A stretch of 64,000 nt of DNA, from the NCBI GenBank assembly GCA_944327245.1, contig CALVHD010000003.1:1-64000 (forward strand), read 5' to 3'. Of the stretch, positions 9,068 to 18,848 are shown in pieces. This stretch comes from Candidatus Gastranaerophilales bacterium. GTDB taxonomy: Bacteria > Cyanobacteriota > Vampirovibrionia > Gastranaerophilales > Gastranaerophilaceae. The notes under the pieces are model-generated. The model had not been told where the DNA came from and did no database searches. It worked only from the letters and a program-made list of their open reading frames with translations. The position numbers and the translations under genes were made by a program. The first letter of the stretch is position 1. Every line of letters begins with the position of its first letter.

Positions 9068-10130
9068 TTATTTCTTCCTGATTTTGGGTGTTGTTATTTT
9101 CTTCGTCTTTTTCAAAACTTAGTATTTTTTGTTGTTTTTCATATTCTTCTATTTCTTTTACGGCTTCAGGGAGAATGCTTTTAAATATTTCCACTAAATC
9201 AGGGTCAAATTGTTGTCCTGCACCTTGTTCAATAACTTTTAGGGCTTCTTCGCTGGTTAAACTTTTTCTGTATGCTCTTTTTGATACCATAGAATCGTAA
9301 GCGTCAGCTATAGCTATTATTCTTGAACCAAGCGGAATTTCATCACCTTTTAAGCCATACGGATATCCTCCGCCATTATAGTATTCATGGTGATATTTTA
9401 TTATTTCTGTTATTTCATAAAGTTGTTTAATGTCTTCTAAAATTTTTACACTATAATGAACGTGCATTTTTATTTTTTCGAATTCTTCTTGTGTAAGCTT
9501 TTGGCTTTTGTTAAGAATTTCTTCTGCTACGCCTATCATACCGATATCATGTAATAGTCCTGCTAATTCAATTTGATTCATTTCTATCGGATCCAGTGCA
9601 AGTTTGTTAACCATTTTCATTGAATAATATGCAACTCTGCGGCTTCTGCCCAATGTAAATGAGTCTTTAGCATCAAGCGCTTCTATAATAGCTTTTACTG
9701 TTCCCGAGAATAAATCTTTTAAATCTGTTATCAGATTTTCATTATCTATTTTTAATTGGTAACATTCTAAAGCCGAATCTACAACCATTAGCAATTCGTC
9801 AGGAGTAAAAGGTTTTTTGATGTAGCGATAAATTTTGGCATAATTTATCGCATCAATAAGAATTTTAACATCAGAGTATGCCGTAACTAAAAGGCGCATT
9901 GTTCTTGGCTGCATTTCGTTTACTCTTTTCAGAAATTCAACGCCATCCATTATAGGCATTTTGTGGTCTGATAATATACAGTCAAACTGCTCGGTTTTTA
10001 AAATTTCAAGAGCTTCTATTGCGCTGTGTGCTTTTGTGATATCGTATTTTGAACGAAGTGTTCTGTATAGAAGTGCTAAGTTATCTTCTTCGTCATCTAC
10101 AATAAGGATTTTATACCTCTTTTGCTCCAT
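9054..10130 (-). CDS. Response regulator with HD-GYP c-di-GMP phosphodiesterase domain
   Basis: The protein has 358 residues. Residues 1-120 form a receiver (acidic pair VDDEED, phosphoacceptor Asp55 in SDHKMP, Lys106 in KKPF). A helical linker is followed by an HD-GYP domain with HD at 194-195, HHEYYNGGGYP (GYP at about 255-257) and the closing IADAYD. HD-GYP enzymes break down cyclic di-GMP. It overlaps the histidine kinase gene by 20 bp, which points to a cognate pair. A PilZ protein lies two genes upstream, so production of a c-di-GMP signal readout is local. The C-terminal tail is Asn/Glu-rich and probably disordered. Confidence 0.9.
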   Translation of the reverse strand: MEQKRYKILIVDDEEDNLALLYRTLRSKYDITKAHSAIEALEILKTEQFDCILSDHKMPIMDGVEFLKRVNEMQPRTMRLLVTAYSDVKILIDAINYAKIYRYIKKPFTPDELLMVVDSALECYQLKIDNENLITDLKDLFSGTVKAIIEALDAKDSFTLGRSRRVAYYSMKMVNKLALDPIEMNQIELAGLLHDIGMIGVAEEILNKSQKLTQEEFEKIKMHVHYSVKILEDIKQLYEITEIIKYHHEYYNGGGYPYGLKGDEIPLGSRIIAIADAYDSMVSKRAYRKSLTSEEALKVIEQGAGQQFDPDLVEIFKSILPEAVKEIEEYEKQQKILSFEKDEENNNTQNQEEINANS

Positions 10131-11766
10131 CTTCTACTCCATTTTCATTTCTTAAATCTTGGATAATTTCTTCTTCCATTGTCATTTCTTTTTTGTCATG
10201 GTTTATAGGAAGTGTTATTGTAAATTTTGTACCCTTTCCTACTTTTGAATCTACTTCAATTGTGCCTTTATGATCTTTTATGACTCTATATGAAATACTC
10301 ATGCCAAGACCTGTACCTTTACCTACAGGTTTAGTTGTAAAGAACGGATCAAATACTTTTTTTAGATTTTCTTCAGGAATACCTTCTCCTGTGTCAATAA
10401 ATTCAATTTTAACTTTATTGTGAACTTTGTATGTATTAATTGTGAGTGTTCCTTCGCCTTTTATAGCATCTTGAGCATTATCTAATATATTCATAAATAC
10501 TTGATTTAACTGTCCTCCATATGCTTCGATTTTTGGGACATCGGGTGAATAGTTTTTAATTACGGTAATTCTGTTTTTGTATTTATTGTTTAATATGTTT
10601 AGCGTTGTGTCTATTTCTTTTGGTATATCAAATTGAGTTAAAACCATTTCTTCCATTCTTGAGAAGTTTTTAAGATCCAAAATTATATTTTTTGTTCTTT
10701 GTGTTCCTTCCATGCAGCTTCTTATTAAGTCTTTTACATCTGCTCTCAAAAAGTCTAAATCGATATCTTTTTTAAGTGCTTCTATTTCATCTTTAATGTT
10801 TTGAGGGAAGTTTGCATTATTTTGTTCGTATAAGTCAATTAATTTTAATAAGTCATCTACATAATTTTGTAAAATTATAATGTTGCCATGAATAAAATTA
10901 ACGGGATTATTAATTTCATGGGCAATGCCTGCAACTAATTCACCCAATGAACGCATTTTTTCAGAATGTACCATCATTGCTTGTGTTTCTTGCAGTTTAT
11001 AATTTGCTTCTTCAAGGGCAATTGTTCTTTCTTGGACTTTTAATTCTAAAGATGAATATAGCTCATGTAATTGAAATCCCATTTCATTATATGAATATAT
11101 AAGTTCGTTGATTTCAGTAAAATTAGATTTCTCTATTTTTACGTCAAAATTGCCGTCAGTAATTTCTTTTGCTGCTTTTGAAAGTTTTTCAAGAGGTTTT
11201 GAAATAATACTCGACATCAATATGCTTATTGCAACGCCAATTACGATGAAAATAGTTAAAATATTTACAATCATTCCGAAAAAGTCATTGTAATATATAT
11301 TTAAATCGTTGCCTGTGGGAATTCCGAAATATATTGTGTGACCTTCGATAACTTTAGATAACTTTTGAGTTGTTCTATAGTTGCCGGATTTAAAATTATC
11401 CTGCATTTTTTCTAAATCGTCACCAAGTATTATTTTATTTGTTTTATTATTTTTAACGTAAATGTAAGACAAAAGGTTATCTTTTTTGAATAAGTCTATT
11501 ATATTTTTTGTTGATTCAAAATTTTTATCGTGTTTTTTGGTATCAAAAATAAAGGATTGAATTAATACTGTAGATAGCGAATATCTGAGTTTAAAAATAT
11601 CAGATTCGTATTCGCTTGCTAAATTTTTAATGCTGAAAATTGTATAGAGGGCAAATAAACTCGTTATTATAATGATAACTATGCTCATTAAAATGGCAAA
11701 CCAAATGCTAAGTTTAATGGTTCTGTATTTTTGTAATCCGAATTTTGTTATGTCAAATTTTTTCAT
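10111..11766 (-). CDS. Membrane sensor histidine kinase
   Basis: The 551-residue protein has membrane segments at about 20-43 and 164-187 flanking an extracytoplasmic sensor of about 120 residues. A HAMP domain, a short coiled coil, the phosphoacceptor segment [12 protein letters not shown] (His283), and an HATPase_c domain with [15 protein letters not shown] and GTGLGMSI follow. The HEINNP form is typical of NtrB/ZraS-like kinases. It overlaps both neighbours, so it is likely produced together with the HD-GYP regulator and phosphorylates it. The signal sensed is unknown. Confidence 0.92.
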   Translation of the reverse strand: MKKFDITKFGLQKYRTIKLSIWFAILMSIVIIIITSLFALYTIFSIKNLASEYESDIFKLRYSLSTVLIQSFIFDTKKHDKNFESTKNIIDLFKKDNLLSYIYVKNNKTNKIILGDDLEKMQDNFKSGNYRTTQKLSKVIEGHTIYFGIPTGNDLNIYYNDFFGMIVNILTIFIVIGVAISILMSSIISKPLEKLSKAAKEITDGNFDVKIEKSNFTEINELIYSYNEMGFQLHELYSSLELKVQERTIALEEANYKLQETQAMMVHSEKMRSLGELVAGIAHEINNPVNFIHGNIIILQNYVDDLLKLIDLYEQNNANFPQNIKDEIEALKKDIDLDFLRADVKDLIRSCMEGTQRTKNIILDLKNFSRMEEMVLTQFDIPKEIDTTLNILNNKYKNRITVIKNYSPDVPKIEAYGGQLNQVFMNILDNAQDAIKGEGTLTINTYKVHNKVKIEFIDTGEGIPEENLKKVFDPFFTTKPVGKGTGLGMSISYRVIKDHKGTIEVDSKVGKGTKFTITLPINHDKKEMTMEEEIIQDLRNENGVEDGAKEV

Positions 11767-12110
11767 AAATCCTCTGCAATTGGCTCTGATTCTTCTGTTT
11801 GACCTGATAAATCTGAAAAAATACTTGGTATTTCGTATGCCTTTTTTTCTTCTTTTTCTGTTGTTGCAATTATTTCGCTATTGTAGTTGTCTAAAATTTT
11901 ACCTATTACTAAACCTATAAACCAAAAACAAAACGAAGCAGGTAATACTACCTTCAATAGCATTGTTGCGCTGTATAAATCTAAAGTCATATTATTTAAG
12001 AGACATAAAATTGATAGCGCTAAAATTGAAGTTGAGCAAAATAAAGAGGAAAGCATTTTTGAATATTTGGAATTTTTTTCTTTTATTGCTATTGACGTTT
12101 GATTTTGCAT
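11763..12110 (-). CDS. Small two-helix membrane protein
   Basis: The 115-residue product has hydrophobic helices at about 20-40 and 50-72 and an acidic cytoplasmic tail. No family is recognised. It overlaps the histidine kinase start by 4 bp and follows the PilZ gene by 5 bp. It therefore belongs to the same transcript and could be an accessory subunit of the kinase or of the flagellar base; this is inference from position only. Confidence 0.55.
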   Translation of the reverse strand: MQNQTSIAIKEKNSKYSKMLSSLFCSTSILALSILCLLNNMTLDLYSATMLLKVVLPASFCFWFIGLVIGKILDNYNSEIIATTEKEEKKAYEIPSIFSDLSGQTEESEPIAEDL

Positions 12111-12115
12111 ATTTG

Positions 12116-12739
12116 TTATTCGTTTTCTTTGTTTTGTTCTTCCATTTTGATTTTAAATGCATATTGTACAAGAACAATTCTGTCCATGTTTTCAAGATTT
12201 ATAAATTTGCCTGATATTGCATAGCATTTTTCATTATTGTATTCTGTTTCGCTAATTCTTATAGGCTGCATAGCGCACTCTATTTTCATATTGTTGGATA
12301 AAATAATTTCAATATCATAGTGCTTATCTAGTTCAAGTGCATTTGATGATATTATCTTAATTCCGCCTGCTGAAATATCTTCAACATGTTTTATAAAGTC
12401 AGGCGCAAAATCTTTAAATATAACTCTACCTTGATTTAACCCGACACGAGAATATTCTCTTCTTTGAATAATACTGTAATCCGGTACTACTGCAAGAGTT
12501 ATTATATCGTCGTTTATATCAAGAATTACTGTTTCAAAATAAACAAGTCCAATGTCGTTTACACCAAAAACTTCAACGTTTGAGCCGACTGTATAGTCAG
12601 CTAATTCTTTTTTGTCTGACAGGATGAGTTTTGCTTTTATTTTTTCATTATCTGCATCTATTACGTTAAAAGCTCCTGAACTTTTAAAGTTATTGGGTAT
12701 TATTTTGAAATCTTTTGTATTTTCTATTAATTCTTTCAT
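12116..12739 (-). CDS. PilZ-domain c-di-GMP receptor, YcgR-like
   Basis: The 207-residue protein has an N-terminal YcgR-N-like beta domain (about 1-88) and a C-terminal PilZ domain. The two binding motifs are visible: QRREYSR (92-98) and DISAGG (121-126). YcgR-type proteins bind cyclic di-GMP and slow the flagellar motor. It lies 17 bp after flhA, consistent with motor control. Cotranscription with an HD-GYP phosphodiesterase makes a compact signal-and-effector set. Confidence 0.85.
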   Translation of the reverse strand: MKELIENTKDFKIIPNNFKSSGAFNVIDADNEKIKAKLILSDKKELADYTVGSNVEVFGVNDIGLVYFETVILDINDDIITLAVVPDYSIIQRREYSRVGLNQGRVIFKDFAPDFIKHVEDISAGGIKIISSNALELDKHYDIEIILSNNMKIECAMQPIRISETEYNNEKCYAISGKFINLENMDRIVLVQYAFKIKMEEQNKENE

Positions 12740-12756
12740 ACATTATTCCTATTCAA

Positions 12757-14859
12757 TTACAGTGAAGCAGTTTTGATGTTAGCTCTTATTATGCCGACTG
12801 ATTTGGCTTTTACATTGTTTGTTACTTCATTATACGACATAATTGTAATTTGCGGATACGTTCTTTCGATTAATTTTCTAAAAATCAACCTTATGGGTGA
12901 AGAACACAATATTACAGGCTGATTTCCCGTTTGCTGGATTGCTCTTTCAAATTCTGAATTTAGGCTGTCCATTAGTCTTTTTACAAAATCCGGATTTAGT
13001 GTCAAACTTTCTCCATCCGGGTTTATTCCTTTTGCGATTTCTTGTTCAACTTCTTGAGTCATGGTTATTACAAGTAAATCTCCCGTATCTGAAAGATTTT
13101 GTTTGCATATGGTTCTGGCAAGTGCTTGTCTGCATTGCTCTGTTAGGTAGTTGTAATTTTTGTTTATTTTATATTGTAAACTCATTGTTTCAAGTATTGT
13201 TTTTAAATCTCTTATTGAAACTCTTTCTTTTAAAAGATTTTGCATAACTTGCTGCACATCAGCTGTTGTCATTTCTTTCATTAAGTCATTTACATAAGTG
13301 TCGTTGACTTCTTTTTTAAGATTATCGATAAGTTGTTGTACATCTGACCTTGTTAAAATTTCAGAAGCATTTTTCTTGATGATTTCAGTAAGGTGTGTGG
13401 ATATAACAGCACTTGCTGAAACAACTGTGTAGCCGACTGATTCAGCGTATTCTTTGTCTTTTTCAAGTATCCAAATTGCAGGAAGATGAAATGCAGGTTC
13501 TATTGCGCTGATACCTGTAATATTGGGATCATCTTCTCCTCCCATAGAGTTCATTGCAAGGCTTCTGTCAGGATATACTTCACCCGTTTCTATGGTAACG
13601 CCTTTTAACTTGATTTGATATGTATTAGGCGGCAATTGTAGATTATCTCTTACTCTTATTGAGGGCAGAACTATGCCTAAATCAAGAGCGGTTTGACGTC
13701 TTATTTGAGATATTCTATCAAGCAAATCTCCGCCTTTTTCAACATCCAGTAAACTTACTAACCTGTAGCCTATTTCTATTTCAAGTGTTTCGACACTTAG
13801 GAGTTCTAATACACTTTCTCTTGTAGCTTTTTTCTTTTTCTTGCCTAATTTTTCAGCTCTTTTTGCTTCTTTTTGTGCAATTTCGGCTTTTTGTTTTGCT
13901 TCAACACCTTCTTTGTATTTTTTAAAGCTAAAACCTCCTGCAATTGCTGAAATAGTCAAAAAAGGAATGGTTGGCATGCCGGGTACTACGCCCATTACAA
14001 GTAAAAGACCGCTTATTATTCCAAGCACTTTAGGATTTTGAAACATTTCTGTTCTTATATCTTCAGCAAGTGAATTATCTGAGCCTGATGCACGAGAAAT
14101 TATTAAACCTGTGGCAGTTGAAATAATCAAAGCGGGAATTTGAGAAACCAAACCATCCCCTACAGTTAAGATGGTATAAGTTGAAAGGGCTGTCATTGGC
14201 TGCATTTTTAGCTGTACTATACCAATTATCAATCCGCCTACAATGTTGATAACCGTGATTATAATCCCTGCTGTGGCATCTCCTTTGACAAACTTAGAAG
14301 CACCATCCATGGTTCCATAGAAGTCGGCTTCTCTTAATAGGGCTTTTCTTCTTCTTTTTGCTTCATTTTCATCAATTAATCCTGAATTTAGATCAGCATC
14401 AATTGAAAGCTGTTTGCCCGGCATAGCGTCTAATGTAAATCTTGCGCTTACTTCTGCAACCCTGCCTGCGCCGCCTGTTATTACCATAAAGTTGATAATT
14501 ACCAAGATTACAAATATAACTGCGCCGACAACATAGTTGCCGCCTATTACAAATTGCCCGAATGATTCAATTACGGCTCCTGCATTTGCTTCTAATAAAA
14601 TTAATCTTGTAGATGTAACATTAAGTCCTAATCTGAATAAAGTTGCAATTAAAAGAATTGTCGGAAAACTGGAATATTCTAAAGGTTCTTTTGTATAAAG
14701 GCAAACCAATAAAATTAATACGGATAAGGAAATGTTAAGGGTTAATAATAAATCCAATAATTGCGCAGGAATAGGTATTACCATCATTAATACTATGGTA
14801 ACAAGGCCGATAGCCAGAACTATATCATTATTTTTAAGTAAGTCTTTTAATTTCCCCAA
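12757..14859 (-). CDS. flhA: Flagellar export apparatus protein FlhA
   Basis: The 700-residue protein has about eight N-terminal membrane helices, the conserved FHIPEP loop (RFTLDAMPGKQLSIDADL, about residues 145-165) and a large cytoplasmic domain that docks chaperone-substrate complexes. FlhA forms the nonameric ring of the flagellar type III export gate. Its position after flhB is standard. The highly charged linker at about 320-345 (many Lys and Glu) joins membrane and cytoplasmic parts. Confidence 0.97.
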   Translation of the reverse strand: MGKLKDLLKNNDIVLAIGLVTIVLMMVIPIPAQLLDLLLTLNISLSVLILLVCLYTKEPLEYSSFPTILLIATLFRLGLNVTSTRLILLEANAGAVIESFGQFVIGGNYVVGAVIFVILVIINFMVITGGAGRVAEVSARFTLDAMPGKQLSIDADLNSGLIDENEAKRRRKALLREADFYGTMDGASKFVKGDATAGIIITVINIVGGLIIGIVQLKMQPMTALSTYTILTVGDGLVSQIPALIISTATGLIISRASGSDNSLAEDIRTEMFQNPKVLGIISGLLLVMGVVPGMPTIPFLTISAIAGGFSFKKYKEGVEAKQKAEIAQKEAKRAEKLGKKKKKATRESVLELLSVETLEIEIGYRLVSLLDVEKGGDLLDRISQIRRQTALDLGIVLPSIRVRDNLQLPPNTYQIKLKGVTIETGEVYPDRSLAMNSMGGEDDPNITGISAIEPAFHLPAIWILEKDKEYAESVGYTVVSASAVISTHLTEIIKKNASEILTRSDVQQLIDNLKKEVNDTYVNDLMKEMTTADVQQVMQNLLKERVSIRDLKTILETMSLQYKINKNYNYLTEQCRQALARTICKQNLSDTGDLLVITMTQEVEQEIAKGINPDGESLTLNPDFVKRLMDSLNSEFERAIQQTGNQPVILCSSPIRLIFRKLIERTYPQITIMSYNEVTNNVKAKSVGIIRANIKTASL

Positions 14860-14882
14860 AACTATCCTTCAATTCATCCTTT

Positions 14883-15959
14883 TTATCGTCGTTTCTGAGA
14901 ATATACATATTGTAAAATTTCAGCTACGGCAACATATAGTTCTTGTGGTATTATACCATCAATTTCAACTAATTTGTATAAACTTCTTGCAAGAGGTTTA
15001 TTTTCTACAATGGGTACACCATTGTTTTTTGCTATTTCTCTTATTTTAAAAGCAACAAAATCTACCCCTTTAGCAACGACTACAGGAGCCGGAACTTTAA
15101 GCGGATCATACATTAGAGCAACTGCGTAGTGTGTAGGGTTTACAACAACCACATCGGCATCTTTTACTTTTGACATCATTCTTTGCTGTAATATTTTTAT
15201 TTGGAATGAGCGGATTTTTCCTTTTATTTTAGGATCCCCTTCTATGTTTTTCATTTCGTCTTTGACTTCTTGTTTAGACATTTTTATGGATTTATTATAT
15301 TCCCAATCTTGATATTTTTTATCTAAAATTCCTATAATAATCAAAAGAATACAAATAGTTGCAAGCAGTTCAAATATAACAGAACCCATTACAGCTAAGC
15401 CTGTTGAAGGGTCCGCACCAATAAGCGAAAATAATTCTTCTTTTCTTTTTAAAATTACATTAACGCCTGCTAAGGCTACTATTATTGTTTTTACTATTGA
15501 TTTTACCAATTCTACCATTTGTCGGGGTTTAAAAATGTTAATTTTATCAATAAATGCTTTTATTGCATTTGATGGTGAAAGCTTATTGAAATTTGGTTTT
15601 AGAGCTTCTTTTGCAAATAAAGCCCCTGTTTGCAATCTTAGGACAATTATTGCTCCGATGGCTAAAAAAGCGAAAAAAAGCAAGGTTATTTGACAATAAT
15701 CGTTTAAAAAGGGAGCAAGAATTGCTATTGTATCATTATCAGAAATATTTTGCGGTTTTAGATTTGACAGCGTAGATATTAGCATGGTTTTGAGGGCTTC
15801 AAGCATTCTTGGACCCATAGTAAAAATTAGAGCCAATCCGAAAGACAGCACAAGTGAGGATGTAAAATCCTGACTTTTTGATATGTGTCCCCTGTCTCGT
15901 TCTTTCTCTTTCCGCTTGGGGGTCGCTTCTTCGGTTTTTTCGTTTTGTTCGTTTGCCAT
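14883..15959 (-). CDS. flhB: Flagellar export switch protein FlhB
   Basis: The 358-residue protein has a charged N-terminus (EKTEEATPKRKEK), four membrane helices and the self-cleaving motif NPTH at 274-277. Cleavage between Asn and Pro switches export from rod/hook to filament proteins. It is 11 bp downstream of fliR and 23 bp upstream of flhA. Confidence 0.97.
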   Translation of the reverse strand: MANEQNEKTEEATPKRKEKERDRGHISKSQDFTSSLVLSFGLALIFTMGPRMLEALKTMLISTLSNLKPQNISDNDTIAILAPFLNDYCQITLLFFAFLAIGAIIVLRLQTGALFAKEALKPNFNKLSPSNAIKAFIDKINIFKPRQMVELVKSIVKTIIVALAGVNVILKRKEELFSLIGADPSTGLAVMGSVIFELLATICILLIIIGILDKKYQDWEYNKSIKMSKQEVKDEMKNIEGDPKIKGKIRSFQIKILQQRMMSKVKDADVVVVNPTHYAVALMYDPLKVPAPVVVAKGVDFVAFKIREIAKNNGVPIVENKPLARSLYKLVEIDGIIPQELYVAVAEILQYVYSQKRR

Positions 15960-15970
15960 GGTTGTTTATT

Positions 15971-16762
15971 TTACGTAAATAACAGATTGATTGCCTGCAT
16001 GTAGTTTTTAATCATTTCCTGCAGATATGTATTTGTTGCACCTAAAAATGCCAACATTAAAAATATTCCTATATAAATCTTAACAGGTATAGCCACCATA
16101 TATATGTTCATTTGAGGCATCATTTTACTCATTAATCCCAGTAAAATATCGCTTATAAGAAGAACTGAAAAAATTGGAAGCGCTACACCAAACGCTATTT
16201 TAAAAAGCTGAGCAAAAAGACTTAATAAAGCGCTTATTATATTGCTGTCTAAAATCGGAAATACCCCCATAGGAATTGCACTAAAGCTGGAGTTAAGAGC
16301 TATAAAAAGCATTTGATATGCTCCTGTTGCAAGAAAAATTAATGTTGTGAGGTAAATATAAATTTTGGATAGTTCTGTTGAACTTATTCCTGTAGCAGGG
16401 TCTAAGGCTTCAGACATTGATAAACCCATTTGTATGGATAAAATATTTCCTGCCATTCTAACCCCTTCGATAATCAGGTTAGCAACAAAACCTATTAAAT
16501 ATCCGATTAGAAACTCTATTGACATAAGAATAATAAATTCAGGCATGCTATGCGGCATTATAAAATTTTTTGATGCCATTACAAGAGGGTACATTATAAA
16601 AGCAATAGTTGCGCTGAACCAGATTTTTGTCATAACGGGTGCTTGTATGCTTGAAAAAAAGGGTGCGCTTATAATAAGACCTGTTATTCTTGTTAGTACA
16701 AGCATATAAATTACGATATTATATGGTGATAATAAATTTACAAGAGTAGGTACTTGGGTCAT
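15971..16762 (-). CDS. fliR: Flagellar export gate protein FliR
   Basis: This 263-residue, strongly hydrophobic protein has about six membrane helices. It shows FliR landmarks such as GLIISAPFFSS near the N-terminus and GLSMSEALDPATG in the middle. FliR joins FliP and FliQ in the helical core of the export gate. Gaps to fliQ and flhB are 15 and 11 bp. Confidence 0.94.
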   Translation of the reverse strand: MTQVPTLVNLLSPYNIVIYMLVLTRITGLIISAPFFSSIQAPVMTKIWFSATIAFIMYPLVMASKNFIMPHSMPEFIILMSIEFLIGYLIGFVANLIIEGVRMAGNILSIQMGLSMSEALDPATGISSTELSKIYIYLTTLIFLATGAYQMLFIALNSSFSAIPMGVFPILDSNIISALLSLFAQLFKIAFGVALPIFSVLLISDILLGLMSKMMPQMNIYMVAIPVKIYIGIFLMLAFLGATNTYLQEMIKNYMQAINLLFT

Positions 16763-16777
16763 CCTTTTTTATTTTCC

Positions 16778-17047
16778 TTATGAAATAAAGACTTTAATAT
16801 ATTCAAACATTTCTTTGGTTGTTGAAGTAAATATATCAATCATCCACGGCGCCGCTACTATTAGAACCAGAATTGCAGCAAAAATTTTAGGAACAAAAGT
16901 TAGAGTTTGTTCTTGAATTTGTGTTACAGATTGAATAATGCTAATTGCAAGCCCTACTACTATTGCAGATAAGAGTATCGGCGCTGAAATAATCATCATA
17001 AGCATAAGCGCTTTTTGTAATATTGTTAAAAATAAAGCTTCATCCAT
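16778..17047 (-). CDS. fliQ: Flagellar export gate protein FliQ
   Basis: The 89-residue protein has two membrane helices and the typical segment SIIQSVTQIQEQTLTFVPK. The size is exact for the family. It contributes four subunits to the FliPQR export gate. It lies between fliP and fliR with short gaps. Confidence 0.95.
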   Translation of the reverse strand: MDEALFLTILQKALMLMMIISAPILLSAIVVGLAISIIQSVTQIQEQTLTFVPKIFAAILVLIVAAPWMIDIFTSTTKEMFEYIKVFIS

Positions 17048-17058
17048 TTTTCTTATCC

Positions 17059-17832
17059 TTACGTTACAAAACCTTCAATTAAGGATTTGGTTATTAAAAA
17101 CCATCCGTCCACCATTACAAACATTATTAATTTAAACGGCATTGCAATTGTTGTAGGAGGAAGAAACATCATCCCCATTGAAACAAGTACGGATGCTACA
17201 ACTAAATCTATTACAAGAAAAGGTAAAAATATTACAAATCCGATTTTAAAAGCCGTTTTTAATTCCGACAAAACAAAAGACGGAATTAAAACATATGTTG
17301 GCACATCTTTTTTTGTTTTAGGCTTTTCTATTTTAGATAATTTAACAAAAAGAGCAAGCTCTGATTCATGGGTTTGTTTGAACATAAAATCTCTGATTGG
17401 AACCATTGAGTTATCAAGTGCTTGTTGCTGGGTTATAAGATTTTTCATATAGGGCTGGTATGCAGTTTCGTTAATTTTAGATAATGTTGGTGACATTACA
17501 AAAAATGTAAGTATTAATGCTAAGCCAACAATAACTTGATTAGGAGGTAGTGTTGACGTACCAATTGCCTGACGAGTCAGCGAAAGTACTATAACTATTC
17601 GTATAAAAGCCGTGGTCATAATTATAATGCTCGGTGCCAATGTTAGTATAGTGAGCATTATTAGAATTTGTACGCCTTGAGTAAAATCTTGCGGAGTGTT
17701 AATGTTTTTCATTCCCACGCTAATGGTCGGCATTGAAAGTGCTGCGTGCACCTTTAATGCCGAAAATAAATACAATACTAATACTCCCAATATACTTTTT
17801 TTGGCTAATAATTGCCTGAATTTAGATAACAT
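17059..17832 (-). CDS. fliP: Flagellar export gate protein FliP
   Basis: The 257-residue protein has an N-terminal signal peptide (ending near KVHAALS), as is normal for FliP. The conserved segments PSIIIMTTAFIRIVIVLSL and GMMFLPPTTIAMPFK are present. Five FliP subunits form the base of the export gate. It starts 34 bp after the accA stop with no visible terminator between them, so flagellar export genes appear to be read from the acc promoter. Confidence 0.96.
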   Translation of the reverse strand: MLSKFRQLLAKKSILGVLVLYLFSALKVHAALSMPTISVGMKNINTPQDFTQGVQILIMLTILTLAPSIIIMTTAFIRIVIVLSLTRQAIGTSTLPPNQVIVGLALILTFFVMSPTLSKINETAYQPYMKNLITQQQALDNSMVPIRDFMFKQTHESELALFVKLSKIEKPKTKKDVPTYVLIPSFVLSELKTAFKIGFVIFLPFLVIDLVVASVLVSMGMMFLPPTTIAMPFKLIMFVMVDGWFLITKSLIEGFVT

Positions 17833-17866
17833 TTTTCTTCCATCTTATAATTGTAAATTTTGATTT

Positions 17867-18838
17867 TTATTGAACAAAAACACCCATGTGTCTGAATTTA
17901 GAGTATCTTTGAGCTTTAAGTTCTTCTTTGGTAAGATTTTCATATTCTTTTAAGGAATTAATTAATGCGGTTTTTAAATTTCTCGCCATTTCTTCGGCGT
18001 TATAATGTGCACCGCCTATCGGCTCTTTAACAATTTCATCAATTATTCCGTATTTTAGAAGATCTTCACCTGTAATCTTGAGTGAGTCTGTGGCAATTTT
18101 TGCCATTGATGCATCTTTCCATAATATTGAAGCACATCCTTCAGGGGATATTACAGTGTAGTATGCATGTTCTAATATCATAACCTTATTTGCTACGGCT
18201 AAACCTAAAGCACCGCCTGAACAGCCTTCGCCGGTTATTACGGCTATTATTGGAACATCCAATTTTGCCATTTCTTTCAAGTTTGTTGCAATTGCTTCGC
18301 CTTGACCCATTTCTTCTGCTTTCATTCCGGGGTATGCGCCCATAGTGTCAACAAGAGTTATGATGGGTAAATCAAAACGATTGGCATGTTCAAAAAGTCT
18401 AAGTGCCTTTCTGTATCCTTGAGGTTGCGGCATGCCAAAATTGCATTCAAGATTTTCTTTTGTAGATTTACCTTTCATGGTTCCTATTAGCATTACGGCT
18501 TTACCGTCAATTTTGGCAATTCCGCCTGCAATAGCTTTATCGTCATAGCCGTGTCTGTCTCCGTGCAGTTCTATAAAATCTTCACACATAAAATGAACGT
18601 AATCCATAAAGTTTGGTCTTTGAGGATGACGTGCTATTTGAAGTTTTTGATACGGTTCCAGTTTTTCATACAATTCTTTTTTATACACTTTTGTTTGTTC
18701 TTCCAATTTTTCAATCTCGCTGTCATAATTTATATTTGCATCTAAGCTGGTTTTTTTTAGTTCTTCAATTTTATCCTGCATTTTATAAATGGGTTTTTCA
18801 AAGTCTAAAATTTGAACTTTTTTGTTTGTGTCATTCAT
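17867..18838 (-). CDS. accA: Acetyl-CoA carboxylase carboxyltransferase, alpha subunit
   Basis: With AccD this protein transfers the carboxyl group from biotin to acetyl-CoA to make malonyl-CoA, the committed step of fatty acid synthesis. I choose ATG 18838 (MNDTNKKVQ, AAGGA 8 nt upstream) over a longer frame that overlaps accD, giving 323 residues. Typical segments are RHPQRPNFMDYV, GDRHGYDDKAI, TGEGCSGGALGL and VISPEGCASILWKD. It lies 10 bp after accD and is followed by fliP. Confidence 0.95.
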   Translation of the reverse strand: MNDTNKKVQILDFEKPIYKMQDKIEELKKTSLDANINYDSEIEKLEEQTKVYKKELYEKLEPYQKLQIARHPQRPNFMDYVHFMCEDFIELHGDRHGYDDKAIAGGIAKIDGKAVMLIGTMKGKSTKENLECNFGMPQPQGYRKALRLFEHANRFDLPIITLVDTMGAYPGMKAEEMGQGEAIATNLKEMAKLDVPIIAVITGEGCSGGALGLAVANKVMILEHAYYTVISPEGCASILWKDASMAKIATDSLKITGEDLLKYGIIDEIVKEPIGGAHYNAEEMARNLKTALINSLKEYENLTKEELKAQRYSKFRHMGVFVQ

Positions 18839-18848
18839 GTTTTTTTCC

